Source: Pectinophora gossypiella
Taxonomy: Eukaryota > Arthropoda > Insecta > Lepidoptera > Gelechiidae
DNA length: 64,000 nt
Direction: 5' to 3'
Assembly (NCBI RefSeq): GCF_024362695.1
Contig: NC_065407.1
Span: forward strand, 10,354,001-10,418,000
The position numbers and the translations under genes are program-made. Position 1 is the stretch's first letter. Each line of letters starts with the position of its first letter. The notes beneath the pieces are model-generated. The model was not told the DNA's origin and ran no database searches. It worked only from the letters and a program-made list of their open reading frames with translations. This document shows positions 9,113 to 19,434 of this stretch, piece after piece.

Positions 9113-11245
9113 CTACCGGCGGCACGGAGCGTCGCGTGAATGAGAGCCGGAGAGCACCGCGGCACCCAGGATAAGCTGCTTGTGAAGCGGGTGCTGGCTC
9201 CTGTAATTGGACCAAATACAGTGTTGTTCAGGTTTCATTATTAAGATTTTAGACACAGCTAGAGATTTAAGGTATGGGAACCAAGCTTGTGATTGCCAAA
9301 ACGGGAATACTACTATTCCCGTAGCTTCATCATGAACAATTTTTTGTAGGCATTTTAACATAACTGAAAATGGTGGAAACGCGTAAAAAAATTTGTCAGT
9401 CCACTTTACAGTAAATGCATCGACATCGATAGCATCTGGATCTTTTTTCCACGATAAATAATCTACGCATTTAGCATTGGCTCGGGTAGCGAATAAGTCG
9501 ATTTCGGGTTGGCCAAGCTGATCGACTATACGCTGAAAAGCAGGCTGTGACAATTCCCACTCGGTGTCAGGATTCACTCTTCGGGATTCCTCGTCCGCTT
9601 CGATATTTTGTTTTGTGTTTATGTAAGATGCAAAAATCCAGATATTACGGTTTTCGCACCATTGCCAAATCTGTCTTGCAAGGTTATTTAAATGGGGAAA
9701 CTGTACCCCGCCCATGCGATTAACATATCTAATAGCCGTCGTATTATCAATTCGCAATAATAATGCGCAGTTACTTTTTTGATTAGCAAAATATTTAAGA
9801 GCCATAAAAACAGCTAAAAACTCTAAATAATTTATATGCTGGTCTTTTTCACTGCTTTTCCATCCACCATGTGCGCGTGAGTTGTTACAATACGCACCCC
9901 AACCAGTACGCGACGCGTCTGAATATATTTCTAATTCATATTCTAGAATGTTCAATGAATTTGAAGTGTTTGCAATATGTTCTTTCCACCAATTAATATC
10001 CTCTAGGATTATGCCTTTTAGTTTTATTTTAGCTTCATAGTTTTTATGTATTTGTAAGGCTAAGTATTTTTCACGTTCTAGGATTTTTGTATATAGCCAG
10101 CCGTATTTAGCTGCTGGACAGGAGGCGACCAGAACTCCAATAAGTTGAGATAAATCTCTGATGGAACAGGTAGGCAAATGTGAAAACTTTTCTATTAGCT
10201 GTGCAATCTTATATCGTTTGTCATTAGGTAAGGATATGGTCATATCTGATGTATTGTATATAAATCCCAGAAATTTACACAATTGCTGTGGGTCTAACGC
10301 GCTTTTTTCATAATTAACGACGAATCCTAAGCATTCGAGTAATTTGATTGTCTCGTGAACATTACGTAAACAATCGTTATAACTGTCCCCAATACAAAGA
10401 ATATCGTCTAGATATATGACAGATCTGAAACCCTGTGACCGTAAATGAGCTACAACTTCTCTCATTAATTTAGTGAATGTTCTGGGTGCTACTGATAGTC
10501 CATAAGGCATAGCGGTAAACTCATATGTAATCAATTGCGAGTTCCCATCTTCAAACTGGAAACGCAAATACTTGCGATCACAGGAGGCTACAGGAGTAAG
10601 CAGATATGCTTCTTTCAAATCGATAGTGGCTAAATAGCCATCCTTAGGTATCATCCTCATAGCTGTCCTGTAATCTTCCATTTTAAAGTGGGGACTCGAT
10701 ACAAATTTATTTAAACTTTTCAAGTTTAAAATAAACCGTTTACCACCATTAGGTTTAGGCGCTAAGAATATTCCTGATAAGAACTGGTCTTTTGAAGCTG
10801 TACAAGTAGAGATAGCACCCAGGTCTAATAATTTTTTAATTGCCAAATTCATATCACGTCTTTCTAAATCTGACCATGATTGTATCGGGGCAGTATGTTG
10901 AACTACAGGTTTTGAAAATGGTATTGTGAAACCTTCATTAATCCATTTTAAAATAGTTGTATTATCAGTGATATTACGCCAACAATGATAAAAATATTTA
11001 AGTCTGCCAGCATGTACGAATACCTCGTTTATTGCTGGGGAGCAGCACGTGTTTTCGGTTGTCCAGCTGCGCGAGACTGTGGCTGCGGTGCTCTGCGGGT
11101 CGGCCCTACTGCTCCTCTCTTCTGCCCCCCTCGCCCCCCCCTGTTCGACTGGTAGCGCGGAGGGCCTGTCCAGTTTCCCTGGTATTGGTAATGGTAGACG
11201 GGAGCGCGGGAAGTTGTCGGTGTATTTGGAGTTGCACTCTTGGTA
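9113..11245 (-). CDS. DIRS Pol: reverse transcriptase, RNase H and C-terminal AFPPF domain
   Basis: The open frame is about 710 codons; the first ATG is at 10852 (579 residues from there). Numbering from that Met: RT fingers with FLAPKPNGGKRFILNLK (30-46), motif A ATIDLKEAY with Asp78, motif B-like TAMPYGLSVAP (113-123), and catalytic box YLDD (147-150). RNase H follows with SDAS Asp312, YLE Glu344, RIDN Asp369 and EADEESR Asp420. The C-terminal part has FFYAFPPFSVMLK (488-500) and FPFWQSQAWFP (516-526). That region is shared by DIRS elements and is often described as a DAM-like methyltransferase domain; I have not verified that activity. RT-like sequence (AGRLKYFYHCW..., WSDLERRD) continues upstream of 10852, so the ATG is unlikely to be the true start. 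The frame is open up to a stop at 11246-11248, overlapping Gag by 217 nt in the -1 frame. This suggests a Gag-Pol frameshift product. Confidence 0.92.
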   Translation of the reverse strand, partial: YQECNSKYTDNFPRSRLPLPIPGKLDRPSALPVEQGGARGAEERSSRADPQSTAATVSRSWTTENTCCSPAINEVFVHAGRLKYFYHCWRNITDNTTILKWINEGFTIPFSKPVVQHTAPIQSWSDLERRDMNLAIKKLLDLGAISTCTASKDQFLSGIFLAPKPNGGKRFILNLKSLNKFVSSPHFKMEDYRTAMRMIPKDGYLATIDLKEAYLLTPVASCDRKYLRFQFEDGNSQLITYEFTAMPYGLSVAPRTFTKLMREVVAHLRSQGFRSVIYLDDILCIGDSYNDCLRNVHETIKLLECLGFVVNYEKSALDPQQLCKFLGFIYNTSDMTISLPNDKRYKIAQLIEKFSHLPTCSIRDLSQLIGVLVASCPAAKYGWLYTKILEREKYLALQIHKNYEAKIKLKGIILEDINWWKEHIANTSNSLNILEYELEIYSDASRTGWGAYCNNSRAHGGWKSSEKDQHINYLEFLAVFMALKYFANQKSNCALLLRIDNTTAIRYVNRMGGVQFPHLNNLARQIWQWCENRNIWIFASYINTKQNIEADEESRRVNPDTEWELSQPAFQRIVDQLGQPEIDLFATRANAKCVDYLSWKKDPDAIDVDAFTVKWTDKFFYAFPPFSVMLKCLQKIVHDEATGIVVFPFWQSQAWFPYLKSLAVSKILIMKPEQHCIWSNYRSQHPLHKQLILGAAVLSGSHSRDAPCRR

Positions 11246-12467
11246 TTATTATTGGTTGCAGGTTTTTTAATCTGCAGCCCTTGTTTTTCTATTGCCTTGG
11301 ACGCCTTAATTTTTTCGGGAAGTTTGTTACCGAACAAGGTCTCGTCCCGCTCACTGTCTTGGATGACGTTGAGGAAAGGCTTGGCTAGTCCAGGTGTTAT
11401 GAGTTTTATCCGAGTTTGCGTTTCCATATAATGTAAGTCGCATAAGACGCGACAACCATCGCTTAAATGTTTTATCGCTGCAACTTTGTCATCGCCTGTA
11501 AGCAAGAGTGTTACAGCTCGATTTATGGCGCTCATCCCGATACCGAGCTGCTGTTGCGTGGTTTCCAACTTTTTGTCTCGGTTTCGAACGGCTTCGTTAA
11601 TCGCCGCTGCAATTTCGACGTTCAGTTTCGGTGCCTGTAGCAATGGACAATTTTCCGGAACTAGGTACTGTTTTGACAGGTTCTCCTTCGCTTCTTTAGT
11701 TAAGCCTTTTCGAAGTAAAGGTAACCAACGTTGAGCCAAGTTGGGATGAATCTTTTCGCCGAATTTGGGCGTGTCATCAACTGCCTCTCCTAAAGCCGAT
11801 AAAATTTCAGGGTCTAACTCTGGTACAGCCGCATTATCTTGTGATTGTGCGGGATCTACTGAAACCGAGACTGGTTCCATCAAAACTGTTTGATCTACCA
11901 CGTTAGGTGGGTTTGGTATAGCTGTCAGACATTGCATCGGCTGTTCCTCGTTTGGTATATCATCCTCCAAAGGTTCTTCCTCATTATCTAAAAATAAATA
12001 AAATGAGGGTAGGTAAAAAAAATGTATGTATATAAAAAAAAATAAAAAAAAAAAATTTTTGACCGTGGCCTGTCTCCCGGACCGGCTTAGGTGCTTAATT
12101 TTGCACTAGCATTAGCTCTCATTAAGCTGTAATGCTTTTTATGCTTTGTAATGCCTTCGTGTTGGCTCACGGACAACCCCCAGGCTAGCCACGTTCGATA
12201 TACGAATCTAGGCATTAATTTTATAACTTTCCGTAAAACAACGCTTTGTTTACGATTGTAAACACTTCAATCAAAAAGAAAATATATATATAATACCACT
12301 GTAATATTATTGTCCACCAAAAATATCATAGAACACTGGTACTTACCAGAACTGCCTACAGGGGAAGTATTTAATACTTGTAATCGCCTTTGGTTTTCTT
12401 TTAATTCGAGTTTTCTTATTTTTCGTTGGTAATGAGCTATCTTTTCATCGGCACTTCGTTTCGGCAT
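11029..12467 (-). CDS. DIRS Gag-like protein, predicted two exons
   Basis: Predicted exon 1 is 12467-12347 (ATG, MPKRSADEKIAHYQRKIRKL, 40 codons plus one base) and exon 2 is 11987-11029. The donor is G|GTAAGTAC at 12347/12346. The acceptor is a T-rich tract ending ttatttatttttag at 11988. Joining them restores a GAT codon and stays in frame, giving about 359 residues. Exon 1 encodes a basic coiled-coil-like N terminus. Exon 2 has an acidic segment (NEEEPLEDD), then WLPLLRKGLTKEAKENL and a mostly helical middle. The C terminus is Arg/Gly/Gln-rich (NRGGRGGQKRGAVGP), suited to RNA binding. There is no CCHC zinc knuckle. The apparent first residue of the large open frame at 11970 is a TTG codon, so without exon 1 the protein lacks a plausible start. 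This would be the nucleocapsid-like protein of the particle. Splicing is inferred from sequence only. Confidence 0.85.
11134..11141 (-). promoter_or_regulatory. G8 run: candidate -1 frameshift site between Gag and Pol
   Basis: On the coding strand the Gag frame reads AGG GGG GGG followed by CGA, so a G GGG GGG heptamer fits the X XXY YYZ slippery pattern. It lies inside the 217-nt window where both frames are open, and the shift needed is -1. A second G6 run follows at 11125-11130. I did not model a downstream RNA structure. Splicing or reinitiation are alternatives. Confidence 0.4.
11988..12346 (-). other. predicted spliceosomal intron in DIRS gag
   Basis: The segment is 359 nt with GT at 12346 (GTAAGTACC) and AG at 11988, with a T/A-rich run before the acceptor. 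Read unspliced, exon 1 hits a stop at 12267. The intron holds a higher-GC block at 12061-12195 (gtctcccggaccggcttagg) unlike its T-rich ends. Only phase and consensus support it; no transcript is available. Confidence 0.75.
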
Positions 12468-12523
12468 TTTGAAATAATGTTTATAGATACGCAAGAGACG
12501 TGTTTACGCTGCCTCGCACGGAA

Positions 12524-12673
12524 AAAGAATGAGTAATCTAGGATGGGGTGGCAAGTGAAGTAAAACTATCGTAATCGATTTTTTGGTATCGAGTCAAAAT
12601 CGATACTTTTTAATCTTTAAAATCGTGCGGAGCTGCCTTGTAGGCTAAAAGGACTACCTGGTTAACTTATATC
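12524..12673 (-). repeat. DIRS inverted terminal repeat, right
   Basis: This is the perfect partner of 7658-7807. It lies immediately upstream of gag exon 1 (ATG at 12467), so the promoter of the element should sit within or next to this arm. The outer 28 nt (12674-12701) are not shared with the left end. Confidence 0.95.
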
Positions 12674-12701
12674 GTAGAATGAAGCGAAGTAATATAATAT
12701 A

Positions 12702-13721
12702 ACATTAACGATGAAATTCAATAACACGACAATGGAATCCATTTATTTCATTTCATAACGTTGATACGAATATGAAGAGGTTTCATTTGATGGCATTCCA
12801 TTCGTTTGCGGTTTCTTTTTTATTTATTTATTATTTGCACATGTTACACCACATTTGATTGAAATGATTATGTTGTCTGATGACTTTGTGCCTCTTTTCA
12901 TCTCATAAAGGGGTCTCAGATTAAGGTTGTATGAAAAAGCAAGGTTTATGTTAATTAGTTAGCCTCATATAGCCCTACATGAGACCATGGTCAGCGGCGA
13001 AATATAACAATTCAATGTGTTTATTTAACATTTCATGTAAGTATTAGAATGCCAGTTTTTATTTAAGAAATGAATAGCTGTATAAAAATGTGTAAGTATC
13101 AAAGCATTTTCAGACGCAGTGAAGTGCACATTGCTTTATTAATAATATATACTTACTTATAACGCAACAACTATTAGTATTATTTTTTAAAATATTCTGA
13201 AACTGTTAATTTGCAATTAAAGCAATACTTAACTCAATATTGCGGTATAAAAGATAATGATAGATTCTGAATGCAATATGATGAGAAGAGAACTTTGACT
13301 TTCGAATCCCATAGTTACCAATTTATGTATCTAATTATGTATCTTCGTTATTTTATTGCCGGAGTGTGGCTAGGCGTATAAAACAGATAAAAAGGTAAGT
13401 ACTTACTTATTATATTCACAGCTATTACAATATATACTAGAGCTAAAACTCTCTAAAAATTGTTTCTTTGACATTTTCCGGTTAGCTTTTGTTTTCGACG
13501 TCCGCGTTGACACCGTTGTTGTGCCACGGTCGATTGCACCAAACTTTTGTCTAAAAATATACCTGCTATACCGTTAAAAATACATTACTAAAGGCGATAA
13601 TACCTTCGACGAGATACGTTAAATTTTAATAGCGTGAATGTCAATTGTTCTGCGATGTGGTGCCGCACCGCGCGTCGGTGTCTTGACGGCATTAACTTGT
13701 AAAAATAAAATATTATATTTC
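12702..13721. other. no recognised gene, right flank of the DIRS element
   Basis: AT-rich DNA with only short open frames. It has no visible relation to the left flank, so a flanking duplication is not seen. Confidence 0.45.
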
Positions 13722-13775
13722 TAACTCACGACTATATTCCTAACCTAACCTAACTGGGGTACTCAGAAGTATGAT
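13722..13775 (+). repeat. family K end fragment
   Basis: The string aactcacgactatattc followed by aactggggtactcagaag resembles the end of the TIR element at 21188-21623. It is a short, diverged piece. Confidence 0.45.
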
Positions 13776-15377
13776 GAACTAAGTACCTGCGATTCGCCAA
13801 GTTAACCTGTAACTTGTACATTATTTTGTTATAAATATTTGCCACGGTTTATATTTTGTCAATTTCTGTCATCTGTTCCATACAGGCTTTCGCGAGTTAC
13901 ATCGACAGCCCTGTGGTCGTGCGTTCGAATTGAATTATCATAACATTATGAATTGGTTTATGGATTATGAGATCAACGACAAACTTTAAAAAACATCGTG
14001 ACAAAACGCACCATAATCGTGCATCAACCTTCAAACAAACAAAACGTAATAGACGTCAGATTCCTTCAAATCCCCGGCGATGGTGCATGCAAACATCCAA
14101 AAAAATTTATGTACTTAAATTCAGTGTTGTTCCTGCTCATGTATGTGCTCATGTATGTACCTTTCCTATTAGTGCGCTTACAGACCAGCGACGTTGACGC
14201 AAGGCAACGACGTCATCGACACGTGTCAAATTAAGAAAGTACGCATCGTCTTATTACGTATATTAGCGCCTAGTGCTTCGTCACGCGATCGGGTTATACT
14301 GCGACTCGGATTGACCGGGAGTATTTGTTTTAGTGTATATTAAACTAAAATAATAATTTTGGTTGATTTTACTGCGATAATTAAAATGTTTATATAATGA
14401 TAACATGTACAGTGTCATTACTTATTAGAAATATGATGTTCCATCCTTCTTTTTTCACTTTGAGCTTCTAATTTCTGCAAGATTTTACCACGCATTTCCT
14501 CATGTTGCCAGTTCGGTGCTTAATTGCGCACTGAGGTAAAGTACTGTCAACGTCACTATATTAACAGTAACTTTGCGTCCCGCTTTTTGAGCGCTGATGT
14601 TCAATCTACGGTAGTAGTAACGGTACGGTAGTTTCTATGACCATTATCGTTCGTCTGCAAGCGCCTGTAGATCTCCCAAAGAGTAGTTCTTTAACTACTA
14701 CCTACCAATATATAAACTTGTTGAAGGTTAATGTAACATTTTTTAATCTACTTCACTTCGCAAGGTGTTGTGGCCGAGGGGATGAAATAACAAGAAACTG
14801 CAACAGCAACACATCTTTTAAATCAATGTAACACATTTAATACAATTTTTATCACGTAGGTATGATTGCGATACACTTAATGTTGTAGAATTGTATTGTG
14901 TTTCGAAATGAATACTTTATCTAGCAGATTTTATAGTTGTAGTTACAACAACTACGTAAATAAGCAGTGGGTCGATCATAAAGCAGTTACAACGGTCCCG
15001 GCTTCTAGGTAATGTTTCATTGTGCGAAACGTTGTAAAAATCCTCGTAAACATTTATAAAGCTACTCAATAAAATGTATACTCGAAATTTTGTGAGCCAG
15101 AATATTACTACGGTTTGCAGCGGAATAAAATAAAATATCCCTTAAAATATTATTTTTACGTACATTCCCCTTACACTGTTTCGGTGAATATGTTTTTGGA
15201 CAAGTTTGCCTTTTGGGAAAAAGGTTCAAGTAGGTAGGTAAATATCAAATGCAGGTGTCCTTTTTGTATATAATATCTTAAACTTTTTTTTAGGAATTCG
15301 TTATTTTATTGCCGGAGTTGGTATTTACTTACCTATTTAACGTATCATAATATCACCCACCGAGAAGACATGGTGAT
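13776..15377. other. no recognised gene
   Basis: Two overlapping plus-strand frames at 13967-14234 are open but lack domains. Nothing else stands out. Confidence 0.4.
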
Positions 15378-15664
15378 GTCGCCGGCAACTTTTTTTTTTT
15401 GACGTGACTTGTTGTAGATTTGCCGCAGATGGCATTAACTACTTGGCCGGACAAATGGGGAGCGCTGAAGGCTCTCACCCGGTACAACGTTTAAGACAAC
15501 AGGCCTGAGGGTGCCCAGTTGGGCGCGAACCTCGGCTCAGGGCGTCGTCTGAGAGGAAGAATATTGAAAGGATTAATCGACCCTAGTGGGTCGATAGCGA
15601 TAACCGCTGAATGAGGGAAATCGTCGACCACGCCGGCGGGGTCGGTATCGGGGTCGCCGGCAAC
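15378..15664 (-). mobile_element. poly(A) retroposon family B, copy 2 (minus), with target-site duplication
   Basis: The body at 15390-15652 begins with a T-run, which is the A tail in reverse. It is flanked by a perfect 12-bp repeat gtcgccggcaac at 15378-15389 and 15653-15664. It is 5' truncated at the gggtcggtatcgggg side relative to the copy at 41093. The minus-strand open frame 15491-15703 that runs through it is an accident of the repeat and its flank. Confidence 0.85.
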
Positions 15665-17646
15665 GTCGCGAAACAATTTATATTGAAATGGCTTCGTTGC
15701 CAAAGCGTCGCCAACTTCCTTGCCGACTGTCGACGGTGACGTGACCCATAGCGTCTCGTTGAGTTAAGGCCCTTAAACTTTACCCATGCTTACATAGTTT
15801 TCAAATTCAGGTTGGTCAGATTCGGAATAATCTCGAGAACCACTGAATGGATTTGCATGTGGTTTTTACTGTTATAAATGGTGTAAATACCCGGCTTCCC
15901 TTGTTCTAGTTGCTGAGTAGTCAATAAACTAATGAGCAACTTAATAGATTAAAATGGTAACATTTTTCCATCTCCACTGCTCAGCACAAAAAGAATGACA
16001 GTGGAATAAATATGACGAGGTTATAATATTGCACTGACGGAAGCTTTCGAAGCCATTTTATTCGTCACCTGCCTACTACGTAACTCAAATAGACGACGCA
16101 AATGGGATCAAAGCCCGATCTAAGTTGACTGAACTTCTAAACGAGAATTTTATTGGTCTTCCATTTTTATATAATGACCTTTTGGCTATTGGCGCCTGTC
16201 AATAGTCGTTAAGTTAAGACAGGTTTTTGGAGCTTCAAGACTCACTGGTCAAGCTGTTTGTTGAATCTGGCTCAACCTAGCCCAGAACACTTACAGCTGT
16301 TATGAAAACAAAAAAGCTCGTCAAGTCTCGTATCTGGGTGAACAGAAACAGTTAATAGATGATAAGCTGCAACCACAGTTGATAATAAAAGTCATAAGAT
16401 GGATATGATTAATTGTATGTTAGGTATTATTATATCAAATCACAGAATATCGAACAATATTACGTATAGAACGGACATTCTACGCCCCGCACCCATTCGT
16501 ATCGGTGCTGATCAAGATTTGAGGTATTTATTTAATTCAGGCAACTAAGGCCCAAACAATATATACCTTAACCTAAGAATACATACAATATTGTAATGAT
16601 GATTAAAATATTAAACTATTTTGGGAATTTATTATTCGTCTTCACCTCCCTCAAGCGCCGGAACACCACTCCCTCTGGCCAGAAGTCCAGATGAAGCAGC
16701 TTAGTAGCGAGTGTGGCGGAGACATGAGCTTGAAAGACCTAAAGCTTGTAGGCCTCTCAGATTCGAGGAGAGTAACCTGCACCCGCATCGGCTTCACTCG
16801 TCAGCCACTGGCCGCTGGGTCTCCCAATAGACTATTCGTAGTAGTGTAGTATTATTCATTCACACAACATACACACATACACCTACATTCACACACATTA
16901 TTTTTTACATTCGTAGTATTATTCCTTAATCCATGCTTTAGTCTAAGTGTGTGTGGACTGTCTGTCTCGTTATGCGTGGCAGCACACGGTAAGAAAGAGA
17001 TTTTTGTATGGATGGGTTGTGCCCTATGTGCGTAGTCAACAATCCCCTTTAGGCGGTTTCCGCTTCCGTTTGATGAGTGTGGCCAGTATCAAAATTAATA
17101 CGGCTGTATACAATGTAGATCCTTGGCCACGCGGGAAAAATAATCCATTTTTTCCCTTAAAATAAATTCGTTGTACATTTTATGCTCGAAATTATTTGCA
17201 ATGTAATATTGCAACGGTTCGTGAAGGAACAAAATGAAATCCACTGAAGAGTTATTGTCGATTTTTTCAGATTACATTAGCCGGCGAAATTAATGAGGTT
17301 TACAATTACTTATTATTATTTATTGTAGGCTAACGTTTTCATTGTAAACTGTAGTAGTTTATATTTCTTCCCGAATGGCTTCTTCTGGAATTATGCCGCG
17401 GCACGACACGAAGTTTGAAGGTTTTGCCTGGATAGTGAATTAAACAAATTTTAGAACTTTACAAAACAATAGTGTACTTACTGGTACTTGTTTGGTACGA
17501 GCTTTTGAAGATTTATTGAACAGCAACAGCTAAACTTTCAGGCGATTTTATAAATATATCGCAGCGTATTGATTTAGTAAGATATGCTGTGTATTTCTGT
17601 AGTTTGAATAAAATAATGCTTGTGCCTACTTGATGATTATGTGTTC
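15665..17646. other. no recognised gene
   Basis: A somewhat GC-richer stretch lies at 16640-16830 (ctccctctggccagaag, cgaggagagtaacctgcacc). It reads like an old repeat, but I could not match it within the window. Short open frames show no domains. Confidence 0.4.
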
Positions 17647-17818
17647 AGGGCCCCGGTAGGTACCGGCCAACACAAGACGTTGTGATCGACTTTTCCCTCA
17701 TTTAGAGCTTTAACAGACGCCCAGAGCCACGAGGGCAAAATCAGGCATATTGCCATAAATTTTTAACAGAGTGAAACCACTCTGCACTCCCCATATGCCC
17801 GGCCAAGCCTCCCAAGGT
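17647..17818 (+). repeat. diverged family B relative
   Basis: The order of landmarks parallels family B: ggccccggtaggtaccgg, gatcgacttttccctcattt, ctctgcactccccatatgcc, cggccaag. The spacers differ and there is no A tail. It is an older subfamily or a related retroposon. Confidence 0.5.
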
Positions 17819-18328
17819 ATATGATATGACAATGTTTGATGTATACGCGTCGTGTAGATTGTAGGTATTTAACCCATTACTGGTAAAAGTTTTATAACAC
17901 GAGAAGTGAAACCAAGCATTTTTCTTATCCCTCTGTAGTTAAGTTGAATTTGTTGGATAGCAGCCAATAGTGGACAGGAAGGTACGTACATAAAGAAAAT
18001 TCAAATAATTTTTTGCCCCGGGACTACAACCGTATACGGCCCTCATATTATTAAGCTTTTGGAATATCGCCGTCCCTCCGATTTGACCCATTTCAGTGAC
18101 ATGACGTCAACGTTCGGTAAACAATAATAAACGTCAATACGGGAATATCATGTGACGTTTATATAAAAAAATGATGCCAATTACAATGCTTCGTTGAAAT
18201 TTTTTTTCATTTTATTTACTTTATGACGACGACAGCGTGCTTCCGTTGTTATTTCATGATAACATTGATTGGCATTACTTGAGGTCCATGAAAGGAACAT
18301 TTCAGTTAATGTATATCTTTATATTAAT
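17819..18328. other. no recognised feature
   Basis: AT-rich DNA without repeat matches or a coding signal. Confidence 0.45.
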
Positions 18329-18417
18329 CTAACCTGTGTCGGACTGATTTTCCCTTCGCTGGTTGAAAGGTCAGACAGGCAGTTGTTTCTGTAAAAACCG
18401 GACATGTCAAATCTTCA
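18329..18417 (+). mobile_element. retroposon family E fragment
   Basis: It shares ctaacctgtgtcgg, ttttcccttcgctggttg, aaggtcagacaggcag and accggacatgtcaaatctt with the fuller copies at 55139-55289 and 57765-57919. The 3' part is missing. Confidence 0.7.
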
Positions 18418-19434
18418 CTTTTGATAATTACACATTTGACGACGAATATCATGTATCTTTGTCGGTCAACGACCTCACAACCTATCAATAATACGAGAAA
18501 GTTTTTTTTATTACCAAGTATTGGAAGAGGGTGAGAGCATTTACAAGTGGAGAAGGCATACATAACAATAAACTTACAAGCAAGTTTTGTACATCAGGTA
18601 TATATCTCTCAAGTATATGTCTTTAGTGTATTACGTCATGGTTCTTTGAGTTCATAAGATAATGTTTCATGCATCATTTGGGATAAATAAAAATATTACT
18701 TTTGCCTAGAAATTGACTAAGGTCTAGACGTACTACAATAAGTAATAACTACAGTTTTGCCTACCTAGGGATTTAAAAGATTACCTCGAGATATGTTATG
18801 CCGATAGATTGCAAAGTTGATAAATATTCTCGACAGTCCATCGGAGAAGACATAAACAGAAAGATTCTTAAGTCTACGTGACTTCTGAGACATATTTTCA
18901 ATCGATTTGAAATGGATATTTTATCGTTTCGTGCATCTCAGCGATGTTGCGGCCTATTTAGCACTCTTCCGGTGCATTCCATAGTCGTGCCAATACGTGG
19001 TAACACGCGCCAACACGGGCGCACACCCGTCTGATGCACTTTGACTGTCTGGCTAACCGGGTCAATGGCTTGGCTTGGGCTAGCTTCGACAACTGTTGAC
19101 AATTAAATCTTTTGATCTCAGTACTAATGGGTTCCATTCTTTGAATTAGAAATTCAAATAAAAGGACGACTTCATGATTTGAATCAAATTTTAATAAACG
19201 TTTTAGTGTAGTATCATATACAACACCTGGAATGAAGAATGCTTATCAAACGATTTTAAGGCGATTAAGGTAATTAAATTGGCATTAGTAAACGAAACGC
19301 ATTTATGATGACGGATTAATGTTACAATATAAACTAAACGTCTAACTGGGTAAACGATGTCGGCAACTTTTAAAAATAATCGCTGAGTGAAGGATTAAGT
19401 TTCAAAGCCGACCATTAGCAGGGCGGGCGTGCAC
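18418..19434. other. no recognised gene
   Basis: AT-rich apart from a GC-richer patch near 18985-19075 (cacgcgccaacacgggcgc). No family was recognised. Confidence 0.4.

Larger units (their letters stand above)
7593..12701 (-). mobile_element. near-intact DIRS-type tyrosine-recombinase retrotransposon
   Basis: The element is about 5.1 kb, coded on the minus strand in the order Gag, Pol (RT, RNase H, C-terminal AFPPF domain), tyrosine recombinase. Inverted terminal repeats of 150 bp at 7658-7807 and 12524-12673 are identical at every base. Outside them are unique terminal extensions of 65 nt (left) and 28 nt (right). An internal complementary region at 7859-7976 joins copies of both outer ends, as in DIRS elements, which are thought to replicate via a circle and integrate by recombinase rather than integrase. 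All three main frames are open with no internal stop. The ends were set from where the match to the internal complementary region stops (7593 and 12701), so each may be off by a few bases. DIRS-type elements do not normally make target duplications and I see none. Confidence 0.93.

Noticed and set aside
8247..9174. Plus-strand frames of 60-132 codons
   Set aside because: Antisense to the tyrosine recombinase; no domains of their own.
11032..11734. Several plus-strand open frames of 63-118 codons
   Set aside because: They lie antisense to the DIRS gag gene; composition is an echo of the Arg/Gly/Gln-rich minus-strand protein.
11970..11970. Start of gag at this position
   Set aside because: The codon is TTG, not ATG, and the frame is open further upstream to the predicted splice acceptor; the upstream exon supplies an ATG.
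12267..12494. A separate 75-residue protein
   Set aside because: Its first codon is TTG; the ATG is at 12467 and the part after the GTAAGT donor reads like intron (VVLYIYFLFD). Better explained as gag exon 1.
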